Of a stretch of DNA of 64,000 nt, positions 56,883 to 64,000 are shown piece by piece (positions within the stretch are counted from its first letter, which is position 1; each line of letters starts with the position of its first letter). Source of the DNA: Lysobacterales bacterium (GTDB lineage Bacteria; Pseudomonadota; Gammaproteobacteria; Xanthomonadales; Rhodanobacteraceae); NCBI GenBank assembly GCA_016707485.1, contig JADJHN010000002.1:806001-870000 (forward strand), read 5' to 3'. Both the position numbers and the translations under genes were made by a program. Under the pieces are notes generated by a model, which was given only the letters and a program-made list of their open reading frames with translations, had not been told where the DNA came from and did not search any database.

Positions 56883-57629
56883 ATGGCCAACGTCACTTCC
56901 ATCATCAACCTGCGCGCGCTGCGCCAATCCTGTGGCGATTGCGGCTTGAACCAGCTGTGCCTGCCGGCTTCGATTGGCGGACACGACCTCGATCGGCTGG
57001 ATCATGTCGTGCGGCAACGGCCCGCGCTGGAACGTGGCGACATCCTCTTTCACGAAGGGGCCGTGCAGCCGTCCTTGTTCATCGTCCGCGCCGGTTCGCT
57101 GAAGACCTACACGACGCTTGCCGAAGGCGATGTGCAGATTCTCGGCTTTCACCTTCCCGGCGAGCTGGTCGGTCTCGACGGCTTGTCCGACGCCGGCCAT
57201 CGCTGCACCGCCGAAGTCCTCGAGCGCACCATCGTCTGCGAGGTTCCGTTCGACTCGCTGACCGAGGTGGCGGCAAGGATTCCCGGCTTGCAGCAGCAAC
57301 TGTTCCGCATCATGAGCCGCGAGTTTTCGCGCGAGCTCGGGCATCCGGTAATGATGGGACGCAAGCAGGCGATCTCGCGCCTGGCCATTTTGCTGCGCAG
57401 CCTGTCCGAACGCCTCGAAGGCATCGGCCATGACCCGCATGAAATCACCCTGAGCATGTCGCGCCAGGAGCTGGCCAACTATCTCGGCCTCGTCATCGAG
57501 ACGATCAGCCGCCTGTTCTCGCGCATGCAGACACTTGGCGTGCTCAAGGTCGATCGGCGCACGGTGCGCATCCTCGATCCAGCCGCGCTGGCGACGCTGG
57601 CGGAAATGGCCGACGACGAAAGTCTCTAG
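56883..57629 (+). CDS. fnr: Fnr-family oxygen-sensing transcriptional regulator
   Basis: A 248-residue CRP/FNR protein. Cys17, Cys20, Cys26 and Cys119 match the 4Fe-4S ligands Cys20, Cys23, Cys29 and Cys122 of E. coli FNR. The helix-turn-helix TLSMSRQELANYLGLVIETISRLFSRMQ region keeps the ETISR recognition residues, so it should bind TTGAT-N4-ATCAA. Under low oxygen the intact cluster allows dimerisation and activation. Three FNR boxes upstream in this window are likely targets. It ends 15 bases from the convergent TauE/SafE-like gene. No clear ribosome site precedes the ATG. Confidence 0.96.
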   Translation: MANVTSIINLRALRQSCGDCGLNQLCLPASIGGHDLDRLDHVVRQRPALERGDILFHEGAVQPSLFIVRAGSLKTYTTLAEGDVQILGFHLPGELVGLDGLSDAGHRCTAEVLERTIVCEVPFDSLTEVAARIPGLQQQLFRIMSREFSRELGHPVMMGRKQAISRLAILLRSLSERLEGIGHDPHEITLSMSRQELANYLGLVIETISRLFSRMQTLGVLKVDRRTVRILDPAALATLAEMADDESL

Positions 57630-57644
57630 CAGGCTGTTGGAATT

Positions 57645-58373
57645 CTATTCGGTCGGCGCGCAGTCGAACGGCAGCCAGCCCTGCAGCCACGGCAAGTGGC
57701 CGATCAGCAGCGGTGCGGCGGCGGTGAGCACGGCACTTGCCAGCAGCACGCAGCCGGCCGCGCGGCGCAAGCCACGACTGGAAGACAGGCGCAACAGGCG
57801 CGGCGCACCCCACGAGGTTGCCAGCATCGCCGGCAGGGTGCCGAGTCCGAATGCAGCCATGACGGCGGCGGATTGCAGGGGCTGGGCACTCAAGGCGGCG
57901 ACCAGCAGCACCGTGTAGACCAGGCCGCAGGGCATCCATCCCCAGAGTGCGCCAAACGCAAGTGCGCGCGGCAGGTTGCTGACCGGCACAAGGCGGCGGC
58001 CAAGCGGGGCCAGCTTCGGCCACAGGCGCTTGCCGAGGCCCGAGCCCGGATCACGCAACACGCCAAGCATGACCAGGGCCGCCAGCAGCAGCGCTGCCGC
58101 GCTGGCCAAGCGCAAGGCGATGCGCACATGCTCGATATCGAGCATGGCGATGAGGCCGCCACCAATGCCGCCGATCAGCAGCCCGGCCACGCTGTAGGAG
58201 AAAATGCGCCCGAGTTGATAGGCGAGCAGGAGGCTGCGCCGTGGCCGCCCGCTGGCATCCTTGGCCGTGGCCACGCCCAGTGCCATCGAGATGCCACCGC
58301 ACATGAGCATGCAATGGCCGCTGGCGAGGAAACCCAGCAGCAAGGCAGCGGCCACGGTGAGTGATCCGTTCAT
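57645..58373 (-). CDS. TauE/SafE (DsbD_2-like) membrane protein of the cbb3 cluster
   Basis: A 242-residue polytopic protein. The first helix carries GHCMLMCGGISMAL, a Cys/Met motif conserved in the 'sulfite exporter TauE/SafE' proteins of cbb3 oxidase loci; a second, PCGLVYTVLLVA, is in the middle. These suggest copper or thiol chemistry in oxidase maturation, though no function is proven. Its start overlaps the ccoS stop by ATGA, so it belongs to the cco transcript. It ends convergently with fnr. Confidence 0.82.
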   Translation of the reverse strand: MNGSLTVAAALLLGFLASGHCMLMCGGISMALGVATAKDASGRPRRSLLLAYQLGRIFSYSVAGLLIGGIGGGLIAMLDIEHVRIALRLASAAALLLAALVMLGVLRDPGSGLGKRLWPKLAPLGRRLVPVSNLPRALAFGALWGWMPCGLVYTVLLVAALSAQPLQSAAVMAAFGLGTLPAMLATSWGAPRLLRLSSSRGLRRAAGCVLLASAVLTAAAPLLIGHLPWLQGWLPFDCAPTE

Positions 58374-58537
58374 GGTTCCTCGGCGTCGGGCGCGGCGGGG
58401 CGATCTTCACTGAGTGGAGTCAGCGATGGCGTGTCGAGATCATCGAACTGGGCGTGATTGACCGCCCAGAAGAACGCCCAGATGCCGACGCCCAGCAACA
58501 CCAGGCTGATCGGGATCAGCAGCAGGATGATGTTCAT
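58370..58537 (-). CDS. ccoS: cbb3-type cytochrome oxidase assembly protein CcoS
   Basis: A 55-residue protein with one membrane helix (MNIILLLIPISLVLLGVGIW) followed by FFWAVNHAQFDDLDTPSL, the CcoS signature. CcoS is needed to insert cofactors into the cbb3 oxidase. The ATG overlaps the ccoI stop by ATGA and its own stop overlaps the next gene, so translation is coupled. The shortness is normal for the family. Confidence 0.93.
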   Translation of the reverse strand: MNIILLLIPISLVLLGVGIWAFFWAVNHAQFDDLDTPSLTPLSEDRPAAPDAEEP

Positions 58538-60963
58538 GCGACCGCCTCGCTGACCGGCCTCGGGGCGTCGGGCCATGCCGTGGCGTGCCGGCCGATGCGC
58601 AGGGAATTGAGGATGACCACGATGGAGCTCGCCGACATGCCGATTGCTGCCAGCCATGGTGGCACGAAGCCAAGCGCGGCGAGTGGCACCGCCGACAGGT
58701 TGTAGGCCAGCGCCCAGTTCAGGTTCTGCTTCAGGCGCACGAGCATTTCGGCGGCGACGTGACGCGCTTCGAGCAGGCTTTCCAGACGCGAGGAGGCGAG
58801 CAGGATGCCGCTGGCTGCATGCGCCATGGCACTGCCCTCGCCAATGGCGATGGCGACATCGGCGGCGGCAAGCACCGGCGCATCGTTGATGCCGTCGCCG
58901 ACCATCGCCACGACATGACCCTGCGCGCGCAATACGGCGAGCCTGGCCAACTTGTCGACGGGGCTCGCCGCGGCGGTGAATTCGTCGATGGCAAGCAGGC
59001 CGGCAATGTGCGCCACGCGCGCGGCGCGGTCGCCGCTGAGGATTTCACACTTGATGCCGGCATCGCCGAGGCTGCGGATCAGGGTCGCGGCGGCGGGGCG
59101 CAATTGTTCGCTGGGCGGAAAGCGCGCGATGACGCCGTCCGGGTCGGCAAGCACCAGGGCATCGCCGTCGCCCGCCGTGTCCGCGCCGGGAGCGTGCAGG
59201 GAAAAGTCGGCCCGGCCGAGGCGATAGCGGATGCCCTCGATGTCGCCCTCGACGCCGGCACCCTGGACATGGCGCAGCGCCGTGGCGGTCTTCAGCGGTG
59301 CCGATGCGCCGGCGCGGCGCAAGGCGAGGCCGAGTGGATGGCTGTTGGACTGTTCGAGCGCGGCGGCAATGCCGAGGGCTTGCTCGAGGCTGCCGCGGAT
59401 GACCTCGACGCGGGCGCGCTCGAAATTCGGCTCGGTCAGGGTGCCGGTCTTGTCGAAGATGAAACGATCGGCCCTGGCCAGCGCCTCGAGTGCATCGGCA
59501 TCGACGACGAGAACACCGCGCTGGGCCAGCACGGCGACGGCGCGGGTCAGCGCCGAGGGCACCGCCAGGGCAAATGCGCACGGACAACTGACCACCAGCA
59601 CGGCCAGAGCAGCGGGCAGGGCGCGACCTGGATCAAACCAGGCCCAGGCCAGGGCGGTGATCAGGGTCGCGGCGAGCACACGCACGACAAAGCGCGCCGC
59701 ACGCGCATCCGCCAGCCGCGCCAATGCCGGCCGTTCGCTGGCGGCGCGGGTGACCATGCGCACGATGCCGGCAAGCACGGTATCGGCACCGATGTGACGC
59801 ACGATCACCTCGATCGGCCCGTCAATGACCAGGCTGCCGGCAATCAGCGCCTGGCCGGGTTCGCGCGCGATCGGCGTGGATTCGCCGCTGAGCAGGGATT
59901 CATCAATGCGGCATCGTGGCCCCAGCAGTTCGCCATCGGCGGGAATCGCCGCGCCACTGCCGACGCGGACGATGTCGCCGGCCTCCAGTTCATGCACGGC
60001 AATCGTCGTGTAGCCCGCCGCCTCGCGGCGCTCGGCCAGTACCGGCTGCAGGCGCGCCAAGGCATCGACGACATCGCCGGCGCGATGCCGCGCGCGCATG
60101 GCCAGATGCCGCCCGAGCAACAGGAACAAGACAAACATGCTGACCGAATCGAAATAGATCTCGTGGCCGCCAACGAAGACGTTGATCATGCTGGCCAGGT
60201 AGATCAGGGCGATGGCCAGCGCCACCGGCGTATCCATCGACAGGCGGCGCGCGCGCCACTCGCGCACGGCACCGCGGAAGAACGGCTGTGCCGAGTACAG
60301 CACGACCGGAGTGGCAACGAGGAAGCCGATCCAGCGGAAGAACTCGCGCACCGCCGGGTCGATGCCGTCGAATACGCCGGCATACAGGGCCACGGCCATC
60401 ATCATCGCCTGCATGGTGCCGAGCCCGGCGACAACCAGGCGCTTGAGCGCGGCACGTGATTCGCGCTGGCGCTGTGAATCGATCATGCCGGCAGTCAGCG
60501 GATGCGGCACGTAGCCGAGTCGCGACAGCGCGGCAAGCAGGCTCGACAGCTTGATCCGGCGCGGATCGAATTCCAGGCTGACCCGGCGCGCCAGGGCATT
60601 GACGCCGACATCGAGCACGCCATCGATGCCGCGCAGGGCACGTTCGATCAGCCAGGCGCAGGCCGAGCATCGCAGGCCATCCACCAGCACGATCACCTGG
60701 GCGCGATCGGCGCTCGTGCTGCGTACATGCAGGCGCGCCAGCGCCGGCCGATCCCAGGCGGCATGGTCGGCGACGCCATCGTGGCGTTGCGCCGGCCCGC
60801 TGCGCAGGCGGTAGTAATCAGCGAGGCCGAGCGTCTCGATCCATTCCGCGGCGGCCTTGCAGCCCGGGCAGCAGACCGCGTGCTGCCGGCCTTGCACACG
60901 GGCGAGGATCGGTGCCGAGTCGGGATTCGCTTCGCCGCAATGAAAACACGCCTGCGCGTTCAC
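58534..60963 (-). CDS. ccoI: Copper P-type ATPase CcoI/FixI for cbb3 oxidase maturation
   Basis: An 809-residue transporter. It starts with a CFHCGEANP zinc-finger-like segment and CCPGCKAAAEW (the N-terminal ATPase metal-binding domain), then an HMA domain with LRCSACAWLIE, and the P-type core with SCPCAFALA, FDKTGTLTE and MVGDGINDAPVL. This is the CcoI/FixI group, which supplies copper to the CcoN catalytic subunit, distinct from the detoxifying CopA at 43.6 kb. The ATG overlaps the upstream 81-residue gene by ATGA, and its stop overlaps ccoS. Confidence 0.95.
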   Translation of the reverse strand: MNAQACFHCGEANPDSAPILARVQGRQHAVCCPGCKAAAEWIETLGLADYYRLRSGPAQRHDGVADHAAWDRPALARLHVRSTSADRAQVIVLVDGLRCSACAWLIERALRGIDGVLDVGVNALARRVSLEFDPRRIKLSSLLAALSRLGYVPHPLTAGMIDSQRQRESRAALKRLVVAGLGTMQAMMMAVALYAGVFDGIDPAVREFFRWIGFLVATPVVLYSAQPFFRGAVREWRARRLSMDTPVALAIALIYLASMINVFVGGHEIYFDSVSMFVLFLLLGRHLAMRARHRAGDVVDALARLQPVLAERREAAGYTTIAVHELEAGDIVRVGSGAAIPADGELLGPRCRIDESLLSGESTPIAREPGQALIAGSLVIDGPIEVIVRHIGADTVLAGIVRMVTRAASERPALARLADARAARFVVRVLAATLITALAWAWFDPGRALPAALAVLVVSCPCAFALAVPSALTRAVAVLAQRGVLVVDADALEALARADRFIFDKTGTLTEPNFERARVEVIRGSLEQALGIAAALEQSNSHPLGLALRRAGASAPLKTATALRHVQGAGVEGDIEGIRYRLGRADFSLHAPGADTAGDGDALVLADPDGVIARFPPSEQLRPAAATLIRSLGDAGIKCEILSGDRAARVAHIAGLLAIDEFTAAASPVDKLARLAVLRAQGHVVAMVGDGINDAPVLAAADVAIAIGEGSAMAHAASGILLASSRLESLLEARHVAAEMLVRLKQNLNWALAYNLSAVPLAALGFVPPWLAAIGMSASSIVVILNSLRIGRHATAWPDAPRPVSEAVA

Positions 60964-61205
60964 GACGCCGGCCCGTGATCCCCGGCTGTGTTGTCGGTGT
61001 CCGTGGCAGCCGGATTGATGGGCGGGATACGGCTGGGTCGCGGCACGTCATCAGGCACCACGATGTGCGTGTCGGGCGTGTCGATGGCCTCGGCGAGCAG
61101 GGCAAACGAGCCGATCACGGTGGCTCCGAGCAGGAACAGGATCAGCCACACCTCGGGCACCCGGTACCAGGGCATCGAGGGACTGTCGGGTGCGGACGGG
61201 CTCAT
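60960..61205 (-). CDS. Short CcoH/FixH-like membrane protein
   Basis: An 81-residue protein with one helix, starting PWYRVPEVWLILFLLGATVIGSFALL. This resembles the N-terminal membrane segment of CcoH/FixH, but the usual periplasmic domain is absent and replaced by a Pro/Asp-rich tail. Its place, between ccoG and ccoI with ATGA overlaps on both sides, is where ccoH normally sits. It may be a reduced CcoH that still holds the oxidase assembly complex together, or a clade-specific replacement; the family assignment is tentative. Confidence 0.72.
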   Translation of the reverse strand: MSPSAPDSPSMPWYRVPEVWLILFLLGATVIGSFALLAEAIDTPDTHIVVPDDVPRPSRIPPINPAATDTDNTAGDHGPAS

Positions 61206-62680
61206 GGCGTTTCCGGCGCGAAGAAGTGGGTCTTGCCGCGCGCGACGACGGCACCGTCGGCATCGAGGACGAGCACGGTGATCGGCTGGCGACCGCTGCT
61301 GGCACCGGCATCGGCGCGCAGGGTCAGTGGCAGCGAGAACACCTCGTTCGGCGCCAGGGTCACCGCCGGCTTGCCGATCATGCGCAAGGGCAGTTCGGTT
61401 TCCGTGCGCAGGGAGAGGAGCATGTCGGCATCGGTCTTGTTGGCCAGCTTGACGTTGTAGCTGTTCTCGATCGAGCCCTGGCCCAACGTGCGGAACAAGG
61501 CGTTGCGATCATGCAGTACCTCGATGATGACGGCATCACGCGAACCCACCAGCCAGAGGAAGGCGGTGATGAACCCGGCGAGAACCGCGGCATAGATCAA
61601 GGTGCGCGGACGCAGCAGGTGCTGCGGCTTGCCGACCAGGGCATTTTCCGTGGTGTAGCGGATCAGCCCGCGCGGATAGTGCATCTTGTCCATGACTTCG
61701 TCACAGGCATCGATGCAGGCGGCGCAGGCAATGCATTCGATCTGCAGGCCATCACGGATGTCGATGCCGGTCGGGCAGACCTGCACGCAGGCGAGGCAAT
61801 CGATGCAATCGCCGAGCGAAGGGGATGGGAGAGAGGGGATCGGGAATTGGGTGGCAGCAGAAGCAGGTTCGGCCAGGCTCGGGACGTCGCCGCCAGCCCG
61901 CATGCCGCGCGGCGGTACGTCGCGTCTGCGATGCCCGCGCGGTTCGCCGCGCGCGACGTCGTAGCTTATGACCAGGGTGTCGCGATCGAACATCGCGCTC
62001 TGGAAGCGCGCATACGGGCACATGTATTTGCACACCTGCTCGCGCAGGTAGCCGGCATTGCCGTAGGTGGCGAGGCCATAGAACAGGATCCAGAATCCTT
62101 CCCAGCCGCCGACCGAGCCCTGCATGAGGTTGCCGCCAAGCTCGCGGATTGGCGTGAAGAAGCCGACGAAAGTGAAGCCGGTCCAGAGCGAGAAGCTGAC
62201 CCACACCAGCTGCTTGGTCGACTTGCGCCAGAGCTTGTCGAACGACCACGGCATCTTGTCCAGGCGCATGCGCGCATTGCGCCCGCCTTCGATCTTGCGC
62301 TCCATCCACAGGAACACCTCGGTCCACACCGTCTGCGGACAGGCATAGCCGCACCACAGGCGGCCCGCCACGGCGGTGAAGAAGAACAGGCTCAGCGCGG
62401 CGATGATCAGGAGCAGGGTCAGCAGGTAGAAATCCTGCGGCCAGAAGGTCAGTCCGAAGACATGGAAGCGCCGCGCCGGCAGATCGAACAAGACCAGCTG
62501 CTGGCCGCCGATGCTGATCCACGGGAAAGCGTAGAACATGCCCAGCAACCAGAACACGGCGAGTGTGCGCCAACGCTGGAAGCGGCCGTCGATCTCGCGC
62601 GGGTAGACCTTCGGCTCCCTCGCGTAGAGGGAGTCATTGCTGCCAATGACGGCAATGTCGATTTTCCTGCGCGGGATCAT
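61202..62680 (-). CDS. ccoG: Cytochrome c oxidase accessory protein CcoG (RdxA/FixG)
   Basis: A 492-residue membrane Fe-S protein. Five or so helices include GRLWCGYACPQTVWTEVF and CKYMCPYARFQSAM; the two 4Fe-4S ferredoxin clusters read CIDCLACVQVCPTG and CIACAACIDACDEV. A C-terminal periplasmic Ig-like domain (VTLAPNEVFSLPLTL) completes the CcoG form. It is thought to reduce copper for the oxidase. Between YDVARGEPRG and GDCIDC it carries about 40 extra residues rich in Pro/Ser. Start 62680 (MIPRRKIDIAV) gives a normal N-terminus. Its stop overlaps the ccoH-like start by ATGA. Confidence 0.94.
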   Translation of the reverse strand: MIPRRKIDIAVIGSNDSLYAREPKVYPREIDGRFQRWRTLAVFWLLGMFYAFPWISIGGQQLVLFDLPARRFHVFGLTFWPQDFYLLTLLLIIAALSLFFFTAVAGRLWCGYACPQTVWTEVFLWMERKIEGGRNARMRLDKMPWSFDKLWRKSTKQLVWVSFSLWTGFTFVGFFTPIRELGGNLMQGSVGGWEGFWILFYGLATYGNAGYLREQVCKYMCPYARFQSAMFDRDTLVISYDVARGEPRGHRRRDVPPRGMRAGGDVPSLAEPASAATQFPIPSLPSPSLGDCIDCLACVQVCPTGIDIRDGLQIECIACAACIDACDEVMDKMHYPRGLIRYTTENALVGKPQHLLRPRTLIYAAVLAGFITAFLWLVGSRDAVIIEVLHDRNALFRTLGQGSIENSYNVKLANKTDADMLLSLRTETELPLRMIGKPAVTLAPNEVFSLPLTLRADAGASSGRQPITVLVLDADGAVVARGKTHFFAPETP

Positions 62681-62866
62681 TGGCTTGAATGATGGACTGA
62701 AATGTTTGCCATGGATGTCGCTGTCGACGCGGGCGTATTCAAGTGTCGGTTGATCAACTGCGACCCGCAGTCGCGGCAGGCGCACCGACTGCCCCGCCGG
62801 GCTTCCTTGGAATGCGGGTCGCTCAGGCCATCCGCAGGAGCTGCGGCCGATACGCGTGCCGTGCAG

Positions 62867-63193
62867 TCATCCACGTCCGTCTCGGTGAGCCGGCTGCTGC
62901 CGCGGCGGCAATGGTGGTGCGATCAGCACGGCCGTGAACAGGCAGGCCGACAGCGTGCACAACCAGAACATGAAGAAGCCGATGGAATAGCCGGCCAGGC
63001 GGGTGACTTCGACATCGGGCCAGGTGATCGTTGCCAGTTCGACGGGATCGACGATGGCGAAGAACACGATCGTGGCCACGCCTGCGGCAAAGAATGACGG
63101 CCAGATCACCGCACCAAACCGCCGGGCCAGCGAGTCGCGCGGCGTTTCCCGGCTGGCGTCCCCGACGCTGGCAGGCGACCGCGATGTGCTCAT
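62867..63193 (-). CDS. Small membrane protein in the cbb3 cluster
   Basis: A 108-residue protein with two hydrophobic helices (VIWPSFFAAGVATIVFFAIVD and GYSIGFFMFWLCTLSACLF) flanked by charged ends. Its start overlaps the ccoP stop by ATGA. I do not recognise a named family; a protein of this size between ccoP and ccoG is common in xanthomonads, as I recall. It is probably inner-membrane and linked to oxidase assembly. A gap of 186 bases with no element separates it from ccoG. Confidence 0.78.
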   Translation of the reverse strand: MSTSRSPASVGDASRETPRDSLARRFGAVIWPSFFAAGVATIVFFAIVDPVELATITWPDVEVTRLAGYSIGFFMFWLCTLSACLFTAVLIAPPLPPRQQPAHRDGRG

Positions 63194-64000
63194 CGAGCGC
63201 CTCCGGAACGTGCCGCGTCATCGCGCTCGGATTCGGCCGAACTCTTGCCCTGGGCGAGGATCCACGCGGCGGCAAGGCGCGCACGATCCTCGCTGATCAA
63301 CGCGCCCCAGGCCGGCATGACGCCGCTGACACCATAGGTGATGGTGTTCTTGATGCCGGCGAGGTTGCCATTGCCGTGCAGCCAGATGTCGTCGGTCAGG
63401 TTGGGCGCGCCAAGGGCATGATTGCCCTTGCCGTCGACGCCGTGGCAGGCGGCGCAGATGGCCTCGAACTTCGGCTTGCCGACGCTGGCCAGGCGCGCGT
63501 CGTGGGCGAGGCCGGACAGGCTCAAGGCATAGTTCGCCACTTCTTCGACGCCGTTGCCGGGCAAGGTCGCGACCATGGGCGGCATCAAGCCGTGGCGGCC
63601 GTTCATGATGCTGGCGAGTACGGTTTCCGGCTCGCCGCCATACAGCCAGTCGGCATCGACAAGGTTGGGGTAACCGGTGGCACCGCGCGCATCCGAGCCG
63701 TGGCAGGCGGAGCAGTTGTTGGCAAACACATTGCGGCCAACCTTGGTGGCAGCCGGGTTGTCGATCAAGTCGGCCAGCGGCTGGTTGCGGAAACCCGCAA
63801 ACAGCGTTTCCAGCTTGGCGTTGGTCGCATCGAGCTCGGCCTGCACTTCTGCGCCGGAACTCCAGCCCAGGCTGCCCTTGAAGGTGCCGAGGCCCGGATA
63901 CAAGGCCAGGTAGGCAAAGCCGAAGATGAAAGTGAGGATGAACAAAATGAACCACCAGCGCGGTAGCGGATTGTTCAACTCCTCGATGTCGCCGTCCCAG
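63190..64000 (-). CDS. ccoP: cbb3-type cytochrome c oxidase subunit III (CcoP), 5' end off window
   Basis: The frame is open to the right edge, so the N-terminus is outside; visible residues begin WDGDIEELNNPLPRWWFILF, the normal CcoP lead-in to its membrane helix. Two haem c sites follow: CSACH and CAACH, each in a cytochrome c domain (with distal Met in GLMPPM and GVMPAW). CcoP passes electrons from cytochrome c to the catalytic subunit. The upstream ccoN, ccoO and ccoQ are expected just beyond the window. Its stop overlaps the next gene by ATGA. Confidence 0.95.
   Translation of the reverse strand, partial: WDGDIEELNNPLPRWWFILFILTFIFGFAYLALYPGLGTFKGSLGWSSGAEVQAELDATNAKLETLFAGFRNQPLADLIDNPAATKVGRNVFANNCSACHGSDARGATGYPNLVDADWLYGGEPETVLASIMNGRHGLMPPMVATLPGNGVEEVANYALSLSGLAHDARLASVGKPKFEAICAACHGVDGKGNHALGAPNLTDDIWLHGNGNLAGIKNTITYGVSGVMPAWGALISEDRARLAAAWILAQGKSSAESERDDAARSGGAR

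Noticed and set aside
58585..60459. 624-residue plus-strand open frame
   Set aside because: It is antisense to ccoI, low in hydrophobic structure and rich in Gly/Gln/Asp/His; a shadow of high-GC coding DNA.
61190..62692. 500-residue plus-strand open frame
   Set aside because: It is antisense to ccoG with no domain; a shadow frame.
62750..62757. TTGATCAA upstream of ccoG
   Set aside because: It looks like an FNR half-site pair but lacks the required 4-base spacer.

Overview
The window is a high-GC proteobacterial chromosome segment. A Fnr-HemN-cbb3 oxidase maturation block, an ECF sigma factor beside a TPR Ser/Thr kinase, and several secreted proteins ending in an IFxxGF[ED] tail all point to Gammaproteobacteria, most likely Xanthomonadales (Lysobacterales, Rhodanobacteraceae-like). 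That placement is recollection plus inference, not a phylogeny. I saw no insertion sequence, CRISPR array, rRNA or prophage.

Layout. 1-11.6 kb is mixed housekeeping: a truncated iron-permease-family gene, an M48 protease, a DUF2884 protein, a Ser/Thr kinase with TPRs, a GloA-like glyoxalase, a glutathione transferase, an amidohydrolase and a lipoprotein M3 peptidase. 11.9-14.5 kb is a compact minus-strand operon of AAA ATPase (DUF3696 type), PIN nuclease and RNA ligase, the best candidate here for an uncharacterised defence or RNA-damage/repair system; its ligase carries a one-base frameshift. 15.0-22.9 kb holds four tandem secreted beta-helix proteins, three with the IFxxGF[ED] tail. 23.0-26.7 kb is a kinase gene with its ECF sigma gene. 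A tRNA-Arg(CCG) follows at 27.7 kb.

28-43.5 kb contains an ArnT-like glycosyltransferase, a frameshifted FMN-binding glutamate-synthase-family gene, a lipoprotein alkaline phosphatase, a fused succinyl-CoA:3-ketoacid CoA transferase, TrmL, a DUF924 protein, an esterase, a fifth beta-helix protein whose C-terminal tail lies in another frame, and a secreted amidase. 43.5-48.2 kb is a metal-homeostasis block: a Cu+ ATPase behind a MerR-type promoter, a divergent DmeR/DmeF pair around a palindromic operator, and a TMEM165/GDT1 manganese exporter preceded by a yybP-ykoY riboswitch.

48.3-64 kb is the microaerobic/anaerobic block. A four-gene operon (MaoC-Pta fusion, AckA, FAD dehydrogenase, TPP enzyme) faces a GNAT acetyltransferase across an intergenic region holding two FNR boxes. 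A third FNR box lies at hemN, followed by fnr itself. On the opposite strand runs the end of the cbb3 oxidase cluster (ccoP, small membrane gene, ccoG, short ccoH-like, ccoI, ccoS, TauE/SafE-like), almost all joined by ATGA overlaps. Together these support oxygen-limited respiration, oxygen-independent haem synthesis and acetyl-phosphate metabolism under Fnr control.

Three genes show single-base frameshifts (RNA ligase, glutamate-synthase family, beta-helix tail). They may be assembly errors or real decay; raw reads would be needed to tell.
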